Shown here one piece after another: positions 56,201 through 62,303 of a stretch of DNA of 64,000 nt. The notes beneath the pieces are model-generated. The model made no database searches. It saw nothing but the letters and a program-made list of their open reading frames with translations, and had not been told where the DNA came from. Position 1 is the stretch's first letter. The number at the start of each line of letters is the position of its first letter. Both the position numbers and the translations under genes were made by a program. Location of the stretch: the NCBI RefSeq assembly GCF_013377495.2, contig NC_066364.1, forward strand, positions 102,177,975 through 102,241,974, written 5' to 3'. This DNA comes from Cygnus atratus. Its lineage: Eukaryota > Chordata > Aves > Anseriformes > Anatidae.

Positions 56201-58516
56201 GTCCTGGCTACAATTGCCTCGCATGCCACGTTGCCACCATCAACGCTCAGAAGCAAGGAAATTGAAATGAAGGCCACTAGCCTTTTGGTATCTATTAACT
56301 CCTCCACACACAACTTCACGTTAACTTCATCCTTTTGAGAAGAAAGCCCTTACAAGGTTATCTTCCTTCCTGTCCCAGCAAGAACAGTTGGGGGTATCTT
56401 GAATTGTAATTGGCTGTAGCGGGAGAGATCGTGTATTAAAGGATTGTACTCTGAAGTGCAGTTAACAGACGTGACAGAAAACTGGTGAGTAGAACTGAGG
56501 TTACAGTACACAGCCTTACGTATAGTTGCACATCTGCAACGCGTGTAGTAGCATCGCAGCAGTGCCATTAAATTGGCCTCTGCGCGAGCAGGCAGGCACA
56601 GCCACGTGGTTCTGTACAGCTAGGGGAAAGGGTTGCACGAAACAGATTGTAAAGCAAGAGGGTTGGTGTACGTACAAAATTTTGTCTGTTGAATTTCTAA
56701 TTGAGCAGTTTTGGAAAACTGAAGTCAATTTATTTTCTTGGGAGCAGATTAGGAGCATACTCTTTTTCTCTCAAAGACTGCCCACAATTCTTTTGCTGTC
56801 ATAGGAAGCAAGTGTAACAGAAAAGCTCCCAATGTATGTTGTTTTCTTATTATAATTCATCCTTACAGCAACTACTGCCTGGGGTATTGCTGTTCAGATG
56901 ATTGCTTATAACAGAATCACAACACCACAGCTACCATGCTATCGCATGCAAGTAATTAATTTGAATGCAGTGAAGTGTGGAAAAAGGACATTCATCAACA
57001 AGTTCATGGCACATTTACCTCTCCTTGCTGACTAGAGTATGTGGAATCCTGCAAGGCATCCTACATCTACACCTACAAACTAAAGCAAGGACTAAAGGAC
57101 TAAACTTCTGCTATTTTTTCAAAACTAATTAATATATATTCATGCAATACACTGGCTGAAAGGCACAATATATTTTTTCTGAGGAACGGCTCATCAACGG
57201 CTGCTATAAAGTGTTTTTCCCACAAACGAAGATTAAGGTAATGGCAGAGTGTGTTCATGGGTGGGCTCAGTCCAGGAGTCTCCCTGGAAAAGGTGAACAC
57301 CAAGCTACAAGCTACAATAATGCAGGTCTAAAACTAGGTCCGTGATTATGTCTGATTCGGATAAACTACTTTAATCTCCTATAGATTAAAAAAAAAAAGT
57401 GGCAAAAGCACGAATGTTCATGCTTGTCTGATCCTCAAGATTTCAAAGAAGGATGCAACAAAGGGGTATTAGGTGTAGTAGGCAATTCTCACCTCTGCCA
57501 AGCCACTAATCAGTAACTCATGTTTGACCATACAGAGATGCAATGAATTCACTTATGGGCTCTTCTTTCATCAACTATCCAGGTTCTCCTCAACTGTGGT
57601 ACGAGACTGCACCAGAAATTCAACATATGCATATGTTACTCAATGTCTGAAAAGCCAAAAGGTTGTGCTTTTGAAGGAAGATAACGCATGTACATAGTAT
57701 AATATAGTATGAACAATGTCAAGTCATTAGTCCAGAAGAAATCAAGCGGAAAAAAAATAGATTTTTAATCTGAAAACAACCAAGAAAGAAAAGCATGATG
57801 CATTTTTTGTCTCAATAAAATGGTTTCTAACAGTCTTTTGAGGCTTTAAAGAGGCACAAGAATAGCAGACCCTTATTCAGAGCCTTTTTGGAAGAGGCAA
57901 AGAGCAAGCAATTCAAAAGTTTTATCAAAGTACATCATGGGAAAATACTTAAGGAGCCTCAGAGAGGCAGGATTAATATACGACTTGCAGTCTAACCTCT
58001 CTCAACTACTCCTATGCTCCTCCATTTTCCCTGCTCACTAATAGACAGTAATGATGTAGGCTTTTCCGTGAAGTATTGGTTAAAGAGGAGAATAACACCT
58101 ACAGCTGAGACCTAAGACTTGGATTGCGGACGGATCTCTAATTGTACTGGTAGGAGTTAAGTAGCCATCAATTTGCCAATTCCAGCCCTGAGAAAAGAGC
58201 TTGCAAAGTTTTCAAAGCCATTTTGTCATCAAAAGACACTTTACTCCCTAAGACTTTGTTTCAAGTCTGGATTCATCACTAAGGGCAGAATTGCAACATG
58301 TTACACTCACTACTGTTTTCGACTATGAAAGCAAAAGACAGATGGAAACATACAAAAAAAAAAAAAAGTATGCTCAATTAGGATGACAAAATACACAGAA
58401 ATTGCTAAATTGCATCAAAGATACTTCAAAAGGCATAACGCAATACACAAACAGACATTTGCACAAGTTTAAACTGTTACCTCCTGGACATCCTCTGGAT
58501 TTTTTCTTGAAACAAT
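2742..58516 (-). CDS. RPS6KC1: RPS6KC1 (ribosomal protein S6 kinase delta-1), internal part, multi-exon
   Basis: Join on the minus strand: 58516-58481, 54015-53895, 47222-47107, 44886-44793, 39262-38900, 23925-23807, 16072-15980, 4514-4467, 2874-2742, with an optional exon 40149-40090. The summed length without the cassette is 1123 bp. Junction phases are mutually compatible throughout (0,1,0,1,1,0,0,0,1). The domain order is PX, acidic linker, MIT, then a kinase-like N-lobe, which is the RPS6KC1 architecture; the human protein is about 1066 residues, so roughly a third is here. From family knowledge, the PX domain binds PI3P and places the protein on early endosomes, and sphingosine kinase 1 and peroxiredoxin-3 are reported partners. 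The start-codon exon was searched for at 58517-64000 and not found. The exon that should follow 2742 was searched for at 1-2741 and not found. Identity is very likely; exact splice borders are inferred. Confidence 0.95.
2875..4466 (-). other. RPS6KC1 intron, 1.6 kb
   Basis: No gene or mobile element is recognised. It contains a purine-only tract (one C interruption) at 3411-3448. Confidence 0.75.
3411..3448 (+). repeat. Polypurine tract
   Basis: About 38 bases of G and A on the + strand with a single C, ending in an A run. It is a homopurine/homopyrimidine stretch of the type that can form triplex DNA. On the gene's sense strand it is C/T-rich. Confidence 0.8.
4467..4514 (-). CDS. RPS6KC1: RPS6KC1 48-bp exon, beta strands 2-3 of the kinase-like domain
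   Basis: It is 16 codons, phase 0 on both sides, encoding VLLVMDTRTQQTFILK. The acceptor ends TCCTTAG and the donor is the consensus GTGAGT. The lysine in FILK sits at the position of the ATP-binding lysine of kinase strand beta 3. The human counterpart differs only at the second residue of the QQ pair (E in human). Because the exon is symmetric and short, skipping would remove beta 2-3 and the lysine without a frameshift. Confidence 0.93.
5015..5044 (+). repeat. Poly-T tract (30 T)
   Basis: An uninterrupted run of 30 T followed by GAGAGAGAGG. It reads as poly-A in the transcription direction of RPS6KC1. No retroposed body was recognised beside it. Confidence 0.95.
9185..9260 (+). repeat. 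T/G-rich low-complexity tract
   Basis: About 75 bases almost only T and G on the + strand (GGGGTTTGGGG, TTTTGTTTTG, GGGGGG), with rare C or A. The sense strand of the gene is therefore A/C-rich. Confidence 0.8.
9357..9376 (+). repeat. Short AATTC microsatellite
   Basis: Nearly four copies of the pentamer AATTC in tandem. Confidence 0.85.
11222..11268 (+). repeat. Tandem duplication, 28-bp period
   Basis: The 19-mer CAAAGTTATTTAATTTTAG occurs at 11222-11240 and again exactly at 11250-11268. The spacing is 28 bases, with a 9-base spacer in between. Confidence 0.9.
15980..16072 (-). CDS. RPS6KC1: RPS6KC1 exon, start of the first kinase-like domain
   Basis: It is 93 bp, 31 codons, phase 0 on both sides. 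The acceptor ends TCCATTAG and the donor is GTAATT. The translation is PPGSLSSRPSWNLRSPAEEL followed by KAFRVLGVIDK. It aligns with the human sequence almost residue for residue (S for L before WNL). FRVLGVIDK is where a kinase glycine loop would start, but the GxGxxG glycines are missing, as in the family's degenerate first kinase-like domain. It has no start or stop codon, so it is visible only through homology. Confidence 0.93.
17027..17042 (+). repeat. Poly-T tract (16 T)
   Basis: A run of 16 T, 28 bases before the longer T run at 17070. Confidence 0.95.
17062..17114 (+). repeat. Poly-T (36 T) flanked by 11-bp direct repeats
   Basis: The T run at 17070-17105 is bordered by TTATCTCATTT at 17062-17072 and again at 17104-17114. 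This is what a target-site duplication around a nearly bodiless poly-A retroinsertion (minus orientation) would look like. Slippage expansion of a 42-bp duplication is the alternative. Confidence 0.8.
17216..17240 (+). repeat. Poly-A tract (25 A)
   Basis: A run of 25 A preceded by AAAAG, about 110 bases after the 36-T run. The two are complementary and could pair in single-stranded DNA or in the pre-mRNA. Confidence 0.95.
21092..21150 (-). mobile_element. CR1 LINE, short 3'-end fragment
   Basis: The + strand shows the reverse complement of a CR1 3' terminus: AGAATCATAGAA (ATTCTATG-type octamer repeats) and then TTGGGTTGGAAGGGACCTTA, with a short 3' UTR piece after it. Only about 60 bases are recognisable, so the copy is strongly 5'-truncated. 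It lies in the same orientation as RPS6KC1. Confidence 0.88.
21508..21525 (+). repeat. Poly-T tract (18 T)
   Basis: 18 T directly after a small hairpin-capable sequence (AGACCTCTTTTCAGAGGTCT). The resemblance to a bacterial terminator is accidental in this intronic vertebrate context. Confidence 0.9.
23807..23925 (-). CDS. RPS6KC1: RPS6KC1 exon, third helix of the MIT domain
   Basis: It is 119 bp: two bases completing the glycine codon, then 39 codons. The acceptor is CCATTGAG followed by GTGAGTCAAG; the upstream phase and the human Gly-Glu-Ser-Ser order fix this AG rather than the one five bases later. The donor is GTAGGC. The translation runs ESSPTRREAVKRKTAEYLMR then AEKISSLYHK, the conserved last MIT helix, and ends with a less conserved tail EDASVSM. 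It leaves in phase 0. The next 3' exon is 7.7 kb away. Confidence 0.95.
24650..25445 (+). mobile_element. Possible solo LTR of an endogenous retrovirus
   Basis: A TATA-like box (CTTATAAAAA near 25070) is followed by a GC-richer stretch and a T/C-rich end (CTTCTTACTAAACTCTCTTT, then TGTTACTCTCTGCA). This order resembles the U3-R-U5 layout of avian ERV LTRs. No primer-binding site, gag or pol frame follows, so if real it is solitary. The outer borders are uncertain and no target-site duplication was identified. It could also be unique sequence. Confidence 0.35.
25803..26105 (-). mobile_element. CR1 LINE fragment, ORF2 C-terminus, 3' end missing
   Basis: The minus strand encodes a typical CR1 reverse-transcriptase C-terminal segment: KEIDLVQRRAMKMIRGLEHL followed by YEDRLSELGLFSLEKSRLQ. 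Toward lower coordinates the frame decays, and the remaining ORF2 end and the 3' UTR with its octamer tail are absent. Most CR1 copies keep the 3' end, so this one was cut after insertion. It has the same orientation as RPS6KC1. Confidence 0.93.
27441..27467 (+). repeat. Poly-A tract (27 A)
   Basis: An uninterrupted run of 27 A, 78 bases before the AT microsatellite. Confidence 0.95.
27545..27570 (+). repeat. AT dinucleotide microsatellite
   Basis: 13 uninterrupted AT units. It is self-complementary and likely polymorphic in length. Confidence 0.95.
33220..33238 (+). repeat. Poly-T tract (19 T)
   Basis: A run of 19 T, followed by AAAGC. Confidence 0.95.
36660..36699 (+). repeat. GGTT/TTTG low-complexity tract
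   Basis: About 40 bases of only G and T (GGTTGGTTGG core) on the + strand, ending before TTAAAC. Confidence 0.8.
38900..39262 (-). CDS. RPS6KC1: RPS6KC1 exon, acidic linker and most of the MIT domain
   Basis: It is 363 bp: two bases, 120 codons, then the first base of a glycine codon. The acceptor ends CTTTCAG and the donor is GTATGG. The N-terminal part (FSSDSDLISLTVDVDSLAEL and onward) is a serine/acidic linker that is nearly identical to human at its start and divergent in the middle. The C-terminal part, from about codon 78 (KQDYLEKAGELIKLALKK), gives the first two helices of the MIT (microtubule interacting and trafficking) domain, with the alternating pattern ending in KGVDLLLEGVQ. MIT domains commonly bind ESCRT-III tails, which fits an endosomal protein. 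It is the longest coding exon in the window. Confidence 0.97.
39263..40089 (-). other. RPS6KC1 intron, 0.8 kb
   Basis: It lies between the MIT exon and the candidate cassette. No repeat or other feature was recognised. Confidence 0.65.
40090..40149 (-). CDS. RPS6KC1: Candidate in-frame 60-bp cassette exon of RPS6KC1
   Basis: It has a strong acceptor (TTCTTGTCCTTTTCAG) and a strong donor (GTGAGA) around 60 bp that are open in the required frame: two bases, 19 codons, one base. It is symmetric in phase 1, so it can be inserted or skipped between the exons at 44886 and 39262 without a frameshift. The encoded 20 residues include RKDLSGLDDVTL and TSQSEC, acidic and serine-rich like the adjoining linker. 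I do not recall this segment in the canonical human protein, where the SELIGP exon runs straight into the FSSDSD exon. Splicing is inferred; a chance pair of good sites is possible. Confidence 0.62.
43158..43182 (+). repeat. Inverted repeat, 10-bp perfect stem with 5-base loop
   Basis: CAGAGACAAC, loop AAGTG, GTTGTCTCTG. Flanking bases 43136-43143 and 43187-43194 (TTCCAG and CTGGAG) can extend it imperfectly. An overlapping shorter palindrome GTCTCTGCCAGAGAC starts at 43150. Confidence 0.85.
44289..44545 (-). mobile_element. CR1 LINE, 3'-end copy (about 255 bp)
   Basis: The minus strand encodes the CR1 ORF2 C-terminus (KKFFTQRVVRHWNRLPREAV, then DAPSLEGFKVRLDEALGNLI). The short 3' UTR ends in AACCCAAGCC and a degenerate ATTCTATG-type octamer tail at 44289-44305. 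It is 5'-truncated with an intact 3' end, the usual CR1 form. It has the same orientation as RPS6KC1. Confidence 0.96.
44793..44886 (-). CDS. RPS6KC1: RPS6KC1 exon, linker after the PX domain
   Basis: It is 94 bp, phase 0 in and phase 1 out. The acceptor has a strong pyrimidine tract (CCTTCTTTCTTTTTAG); the donor is GTTTGC. The translation starts GGEVHDGSELIGP and ends LSDCSSE plus the first base of a glycine codon. The SELIGP core is shared with the human protein, while the surrounding residues have diverged, as expected for a disordered acidic/serine-rich linker. The last base can join either the cassette at 40149 or the MIT exon at 39262 in frame. Confidence 0.92.
44887..47106 (-). other. 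RPS6KC1 intron, 2.2 kb
   Basis: No gene, transposon or long simple repeat was recognised. Confidence 0.65.
47107..47222 (-). CDS. RPS6KC1: RPS6KC1 exon, PX domain C-terminal helices
   Basis: It is 116 bp. Two bases complete a split glycine codon, followed by 38 codons from RFDETVIEERRQ to KQLEEFFK. The acceptor ends GTTTCAG and the donor is GTTTGT. The EERRQCAEDLL segment matches the helix of PX domains that supplies a second basic contact and packs the C-terminal half. It leaves in phase 0 to join the exon at 44886. In the human protein this is the last part of the PX domain. Confidence 0.95.
48403..48442 (+). repeat. Phased A-tracts, polypurine
   Basis: 40 purines: A runs of 10, 9, 10 and 6 separated by single or double G, so that G recurs about every 10-12 bases. 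Spacing near one helical turn is typical of intrinsically bent DNA. Confidence 0.85.
51048..51128 (+). repeat. AT-rich palindromic patch
   Basis: Repeated AAAATTT heptamers and a flanking inverted pair (ACTCTTC near 51048, GAAGAGT near 51122). It is a low-complexity sequence with a potential cruciform. Confidence 0.65.
52320..53064 (+). repeat. Degenerate A-rich tandem repeat, about 55-60-bp period
   Basis: The stretch is about half A. A CTAGATGCA / CTGGATGCT-like core followed by CAAAAA recurs at 52456, 52539, 52594, 52654, 52766, 52826 and 52931. The spacings are 83, 55, 60, 112, 60 and 105 bases; the long ones are near twice the short ones. Between cores, ATGGAAAAAACRTGC-like blocks recur. 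I read it as a decayed minisatellite. Its low stop content in an A-rich/T-rich sequence explains several chance open frames on both strands. It matches no family I can name. Confidence 0.75.
52877..52894 (+). other. G-quadruplex-capable run
   Basis: Five G, T, seven G, A, four G on the + strand. At least four GGG tracts with one- to three-base loops can be drawn. It lies inside the A-rich tandem repeat and would be C-rich in the RPS6KC1 pre-mRNA. Confidence 0.75.
53895..54015 (-). CDS. RPS6KC1: RPS6KC1 exon, PX domain core
   Basis: It is 121 bp, entering in phase 0 and leaving in phase 1. The acceptor is preceded by a long C/T tract (the + strand shows GAGAAAGAGGGGGGGA) and ends TTCAG; the donor is GTAAGC. 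The translation begins IVVWKRYSDFKKLHKEL and ends FPPFAKAIVF. The RYSDF motif carries the arginine that contacts the 3-phosphate in PX domains, and FPPF is the proline-containing membrane-insertion loop. It is almost identical to the human sequence, with a C for F change in the NLCRH segment. It continues directly into the exon at 47222. Confidence 0.96.
54016..58480 (-). other. RPS6KC1 intron, 4.5 kb
   Basis: Apart from A17 at 54939-54955 no repeat was recognised. Small open frames are scattered and overlapping and have no recognisable homology. Confidence 0.65.
58481..58516 (-). CDS. RPS6KC1: RPS6KC1 36-bp micro-exon, early PX domain
   Basis: The minus strand reads a pyrimidine-rich acceptor ending TTTCAG, then 12 codons giving IVSRKNPEDVQE, then a GTAACA donor (a weak match to consensus). 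Human RPS6KC1 has a near-identical stretch, VVSRRNPEDVQE, after the first coding exon. The exon starts and ends in phase 0, so including or skipping it keeps the frame. It would encode a beta strand and turn of the PX fold just before the strand that carries the phosphoinositide-binding arginine. It is the first RPS6KC1 exon visible from the right side of the window. Confidence 0.88.
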
Positions 58517-61500
58517 CTGAAAGGCAAAACAAAAACTGTTCAGTGCTTGGATTCACTATTCCAAACTGATTCACGCAATAATTTGTTGCTGAGGAGAAAA
58601 ATCTGGAAGAAGGCAAACAGTTGCATATTCCTCCTTGCACTCAAAAGTGTTTTCATTTAGTTTCAGAGAAGTTTAATATCCAAATACAACAGTGTAAGGA
58701 GTTTCAGCAGCAGAGACAGTTGCTGTTACCAGAAATACAGATGCACGTGCTAGGCAAAATGGCACAGAAGGCATCCCACAGAACAAAGCCACACAGCACA
58801 CACCCCCATCATCTTCCCAGTCTTTTCCTGTTAATTCATATTGGGGTCACATTACTCCCAATAAGCAGAATTAATCAAGGCTATTCCTGGCTTAATACAC
58901 ATTATGCACAGCCTCGTTGTGAGGTGTAAGGCTTTGAATTTATTAAGACAGGATTTTCACTTTACTTACAGCCATCGACGTGCGCACGCGACGGACTCTG
59001 TCCTTGTGTGTTTGTTTCTACTTAAACACTCTCTGCCTAATTAATTATAAATGACTTTGTCTGGAGGAAAATTGCAGCGAAAACAAGGCTTGGCTACACA
59101 CCGTAAAAAAAAAAAAAAAAATGTATTTTGTCAGGATTATTTTTTTCTTTAAATAAATATCGATCGCAAAAGCCTTTGTAATCCAAGTTCTGTATTGGGT
59201 TTATAAACAGCAATAAGAGCGTATCCGCACAATCAATCACAACCAGGCATCTTTAATTCATAACTGCAATTATCTTGTGTAAGTCAGTACATCCTTCACT
59301 ATAATTCTACCAAAGCTGTTTAACAAAATAATTAGGCTACTGTTAGCTAAATAGGGCACTCTCATTCCAAACTAAGACTATCCACACACTCACACCCCAC
59401 AAAACGATTAGTATTGTGAATGGGTGACACAGATAGGCAAGTGCAAGGAGTTTGCACGACTCGCACCCCACAGGCTAAAATCCCAACCCACTGGACTGCA
59501 AGCATCACTCAAGCTCTTGGTCCAAGAGGGAAGTCAATGAACCTACACCCACTCCTCGCTAAGTGACAACAACATACTGTTCACTCCCCCTCTTCCATTT
59601 TTCAAGAATCCTTGCTGAAGCCTCACAGATTGCATAAGACCAGCTTACTATGCAGACCATTGTAAGCTTTCACACATTTCAGAGGAAACAAGACAGAAAA
59701 GAGAAGGTCCCAAAAGACCTAAGGCTTTTTCCTTCACAATTCTAATTTTTTTTTCCCCCACATTGCACAGTAAGACCTCTTCTTATAGCACGGCCTACAA
59801 TGTCAAAACCTCCCTCAACTTTTCCTCACTGAGGAAATCTGTGAGTAACCTCACGTTTGGCAGCTTTATCGAATGTTAACCTTGGGGCTGTTGCTCCCTC
59901 ACTCACTACCAGACAGTTCACGTGTACGCTTTGTGAAATATTTCGACCCTTCTTTTCCAATCGCTGGTGTATTCGATGTAACAAACCTGTAGAGCTGGAG
60001 AAAGAAGGTAGCACAGGCATGGCTACACATCACAAAAGAACACCAAAGGGCACACACCAACTGTTTTGTTTTGCAGTTCACCTTTAGTTAAAGCCTTACA
60101 ACAGTTCTGGCAGCTAGGTAAGTTACCAGATGGGCAGAAGGAGACCCAGAGAGATGAGTAATTACCCAGCCAGTTAGTAAGAATCTGGAATAAAACCCAG
60201 AGGCCCTGTTTCACACTTGTTCTAATGTTACATTGCCTTCTATATCTACCAGCCATGCCAACTTTAAGTCAGTATGTAATAATTTATGTGTTGTCCTACT
60301 TTGTTCTTCATATCCTTTTCTGAAGGTCAACCCCAAAAGAGGTCTTCCCCTTCAATCCAACCTATAACCAACCTAAAGACTTGGCAAACATCTTACTATG
60401 CCCCAGATTTTCAGCGTATTTTTTCAGTCCTCCCAAAAGGATCAATGCAATCAGCTCCTGCGAATCTCTACTGCAAGCAACTTTCATCTATTTAAAAAAT
60501 ATCATTAGGATACCTACCAATGAGCTGAGCAATGCATAACTACTGCATTATGATGTGAAAACAGAGATCCTACAAGGATCTCATACCCCACCACTGAGCA
60601 AAGTATTTCAGATTATCCTATTCCTGCAGATAGCCAAATGTAACTCATTAGAATTTTAATTATCATTAATAATTGTAATCCTCCAAATTATCTGAACTTC
60701 TATTAGTAGTTTACATTCTCAGATATCATTCAAACAATACTCTTGGCATCAGGACTTGCTGATTTCTCTTTCTGTTTTTTAGCCTTTGGGAATGGGTATA
60801 AAAAGGCCAATTTTCATTTAATCTTGTCTACACTCCAAGTATTTCACTGTTTACAAGTAAATAAAATACATATTCTCTGTAAATACTCATGCACAGTCAG
60901 TTTCTGCAGAATACATGCCTTGCAAAAACCACAGAACAGATTGACTTTTTTTTTTTATTAAAGTAGACTCCTAAACAAAAAGCTTTCAGAAAAATCTGCA
61001 ATAAGGATAGACCTTAGCACTCAGAAGGGACTGCACGGGTAGCCGTGACCAGTATCCCCTGCTCCTAACGCAGGATAACATGGTTAGCATAACCAGTGCC
61101 ATTTTGTAAAGTAAATGGCCATTATCTGTAGGGAAGCCGGTCATGTATCAGTCCCCCTTTCCTGCTCCTCACCAGCCTTGAAGGTCCTGCGTGATTAGAA
61201 CAAACATCGAGGAACCTTAAGCTACACTGGTCATAAAACCCTGTGAAATAATAAAGCTCACAATTATAATTACAACTTAGTAGCATCCTTCTGCCAAGGA
61301 TCCCTAAGGAACCTCTCTGTCCCCATAGCATTGGTGACTGTGCCCATCACTTAGGATACACTAAACAAGTGGTTTTCTCTTTCATAATTAACCCATCCTA
61401 ACATTGGAACAGAAAGCTCCTTTAACTTAATGCAGTTTCACAAAGTATCCAATTGCATGCCCCTGAAAGGACCAGAAATCTCCACTAACACATGCTGAGT

Positions 61501-62303
61501 ACCTAGGCCTCCGTCCGAAGGGTATTCAGTGCAAGGGGAAGATCCACCTCACTTTTTTTCCTGGCGATCCCCCAAAGTCGCTGCGCATCAGTTCAGCCAA
61601 CGCAGCTGTAGCGCTGTGATACCGACCGTGGAGCCAGATTGCGGCAGGAACAGGAGGGAGGAACAGGAGGGGAGGAAAGGGGAGGGCAGCAGATATGTTC
61701 ATTGAATTATTTGTGAATCATTCTGTTCAGTTTCTAACACTCCAAATCCTCACTCCAAGTACTACATAACGGATTACCAGATAGAGCCCTACTGAGACAA
61801 AAGCTATTCATACTTCTACATTTGTGAACCCAACACATGCTCTGCCGCATAAAAGAGAGATTTTTGCACTTTGAGGACTTCAGACATCCAAACACACTGA
61901 AGAACTAATGATCTCTGGTTAACTTGGTTTAATTTGGACAGTTCACAAACCCATCAGGCCCTTGCTCTGTAGAAAACCCCTCACAGTCAGCACACTCCCC
62001 AGTTCTGAACTGCGCGGCCTGGTACGGTACACGCAGCCACATGTTGCGTGCCACAACTTGCTCCTGAACAGTTCTACAGATACCAAAGTATCTGTAGAGC
62101 ATCTTAACTATCTTCAGCCAATAAGAACAAGGTCATTAGAGTAAAATAAGCAGAAGTCTCGGCTCATTCCTATTACTCCCTATTGCACTGACAGAATCCA
62201 ACATTAAAAAAGAAACAAAACACACACTCAGCCCATCGTGACCTTCTGCAGAAGCACCTGAAGGCACTGTTTCTCTTGTCTTTACCTCAGGAAAACCTTT
62301 TCA
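58517..62303 (-). other. RPS6KC1 intron or upstream region, right side
   Basis: The first coding exon of RPS6KC1 was searched for as a YTVYKVTAR-like end with a donor and was not found, so it lies beyond the window. The stretch contains A17 at 59105-59121 and a purine tract at 61645-61682. No CpG island or promoter was evident, although 61555-61640 has a few CpG. Confidence 0.6.
61645..61682 (+). repeat. Purine-rich tract with short repeats
   Basis: AGGAACAGGAGG occurs twice in close succession, followed by GGAAAGGGGAGGG. It is nearly all purine on the + strand. Confidence 0.75.

Noticed and set aside
58970..59000. ATGGCT followed by a GTAAGT donor on the minus strand, considered as a start exon
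   Set aside because: The encoded residues do not match the RPS6KC1 N-terminus and the frame upstream is arginine-rich noise.
61555..61640. CpG-containing patch considered as the RPS6KC1 promoter and first exon
   Set aside because: Too short and not rich enough in CpG, and no start-codon exon with the PX N-terminus could be read nearby.
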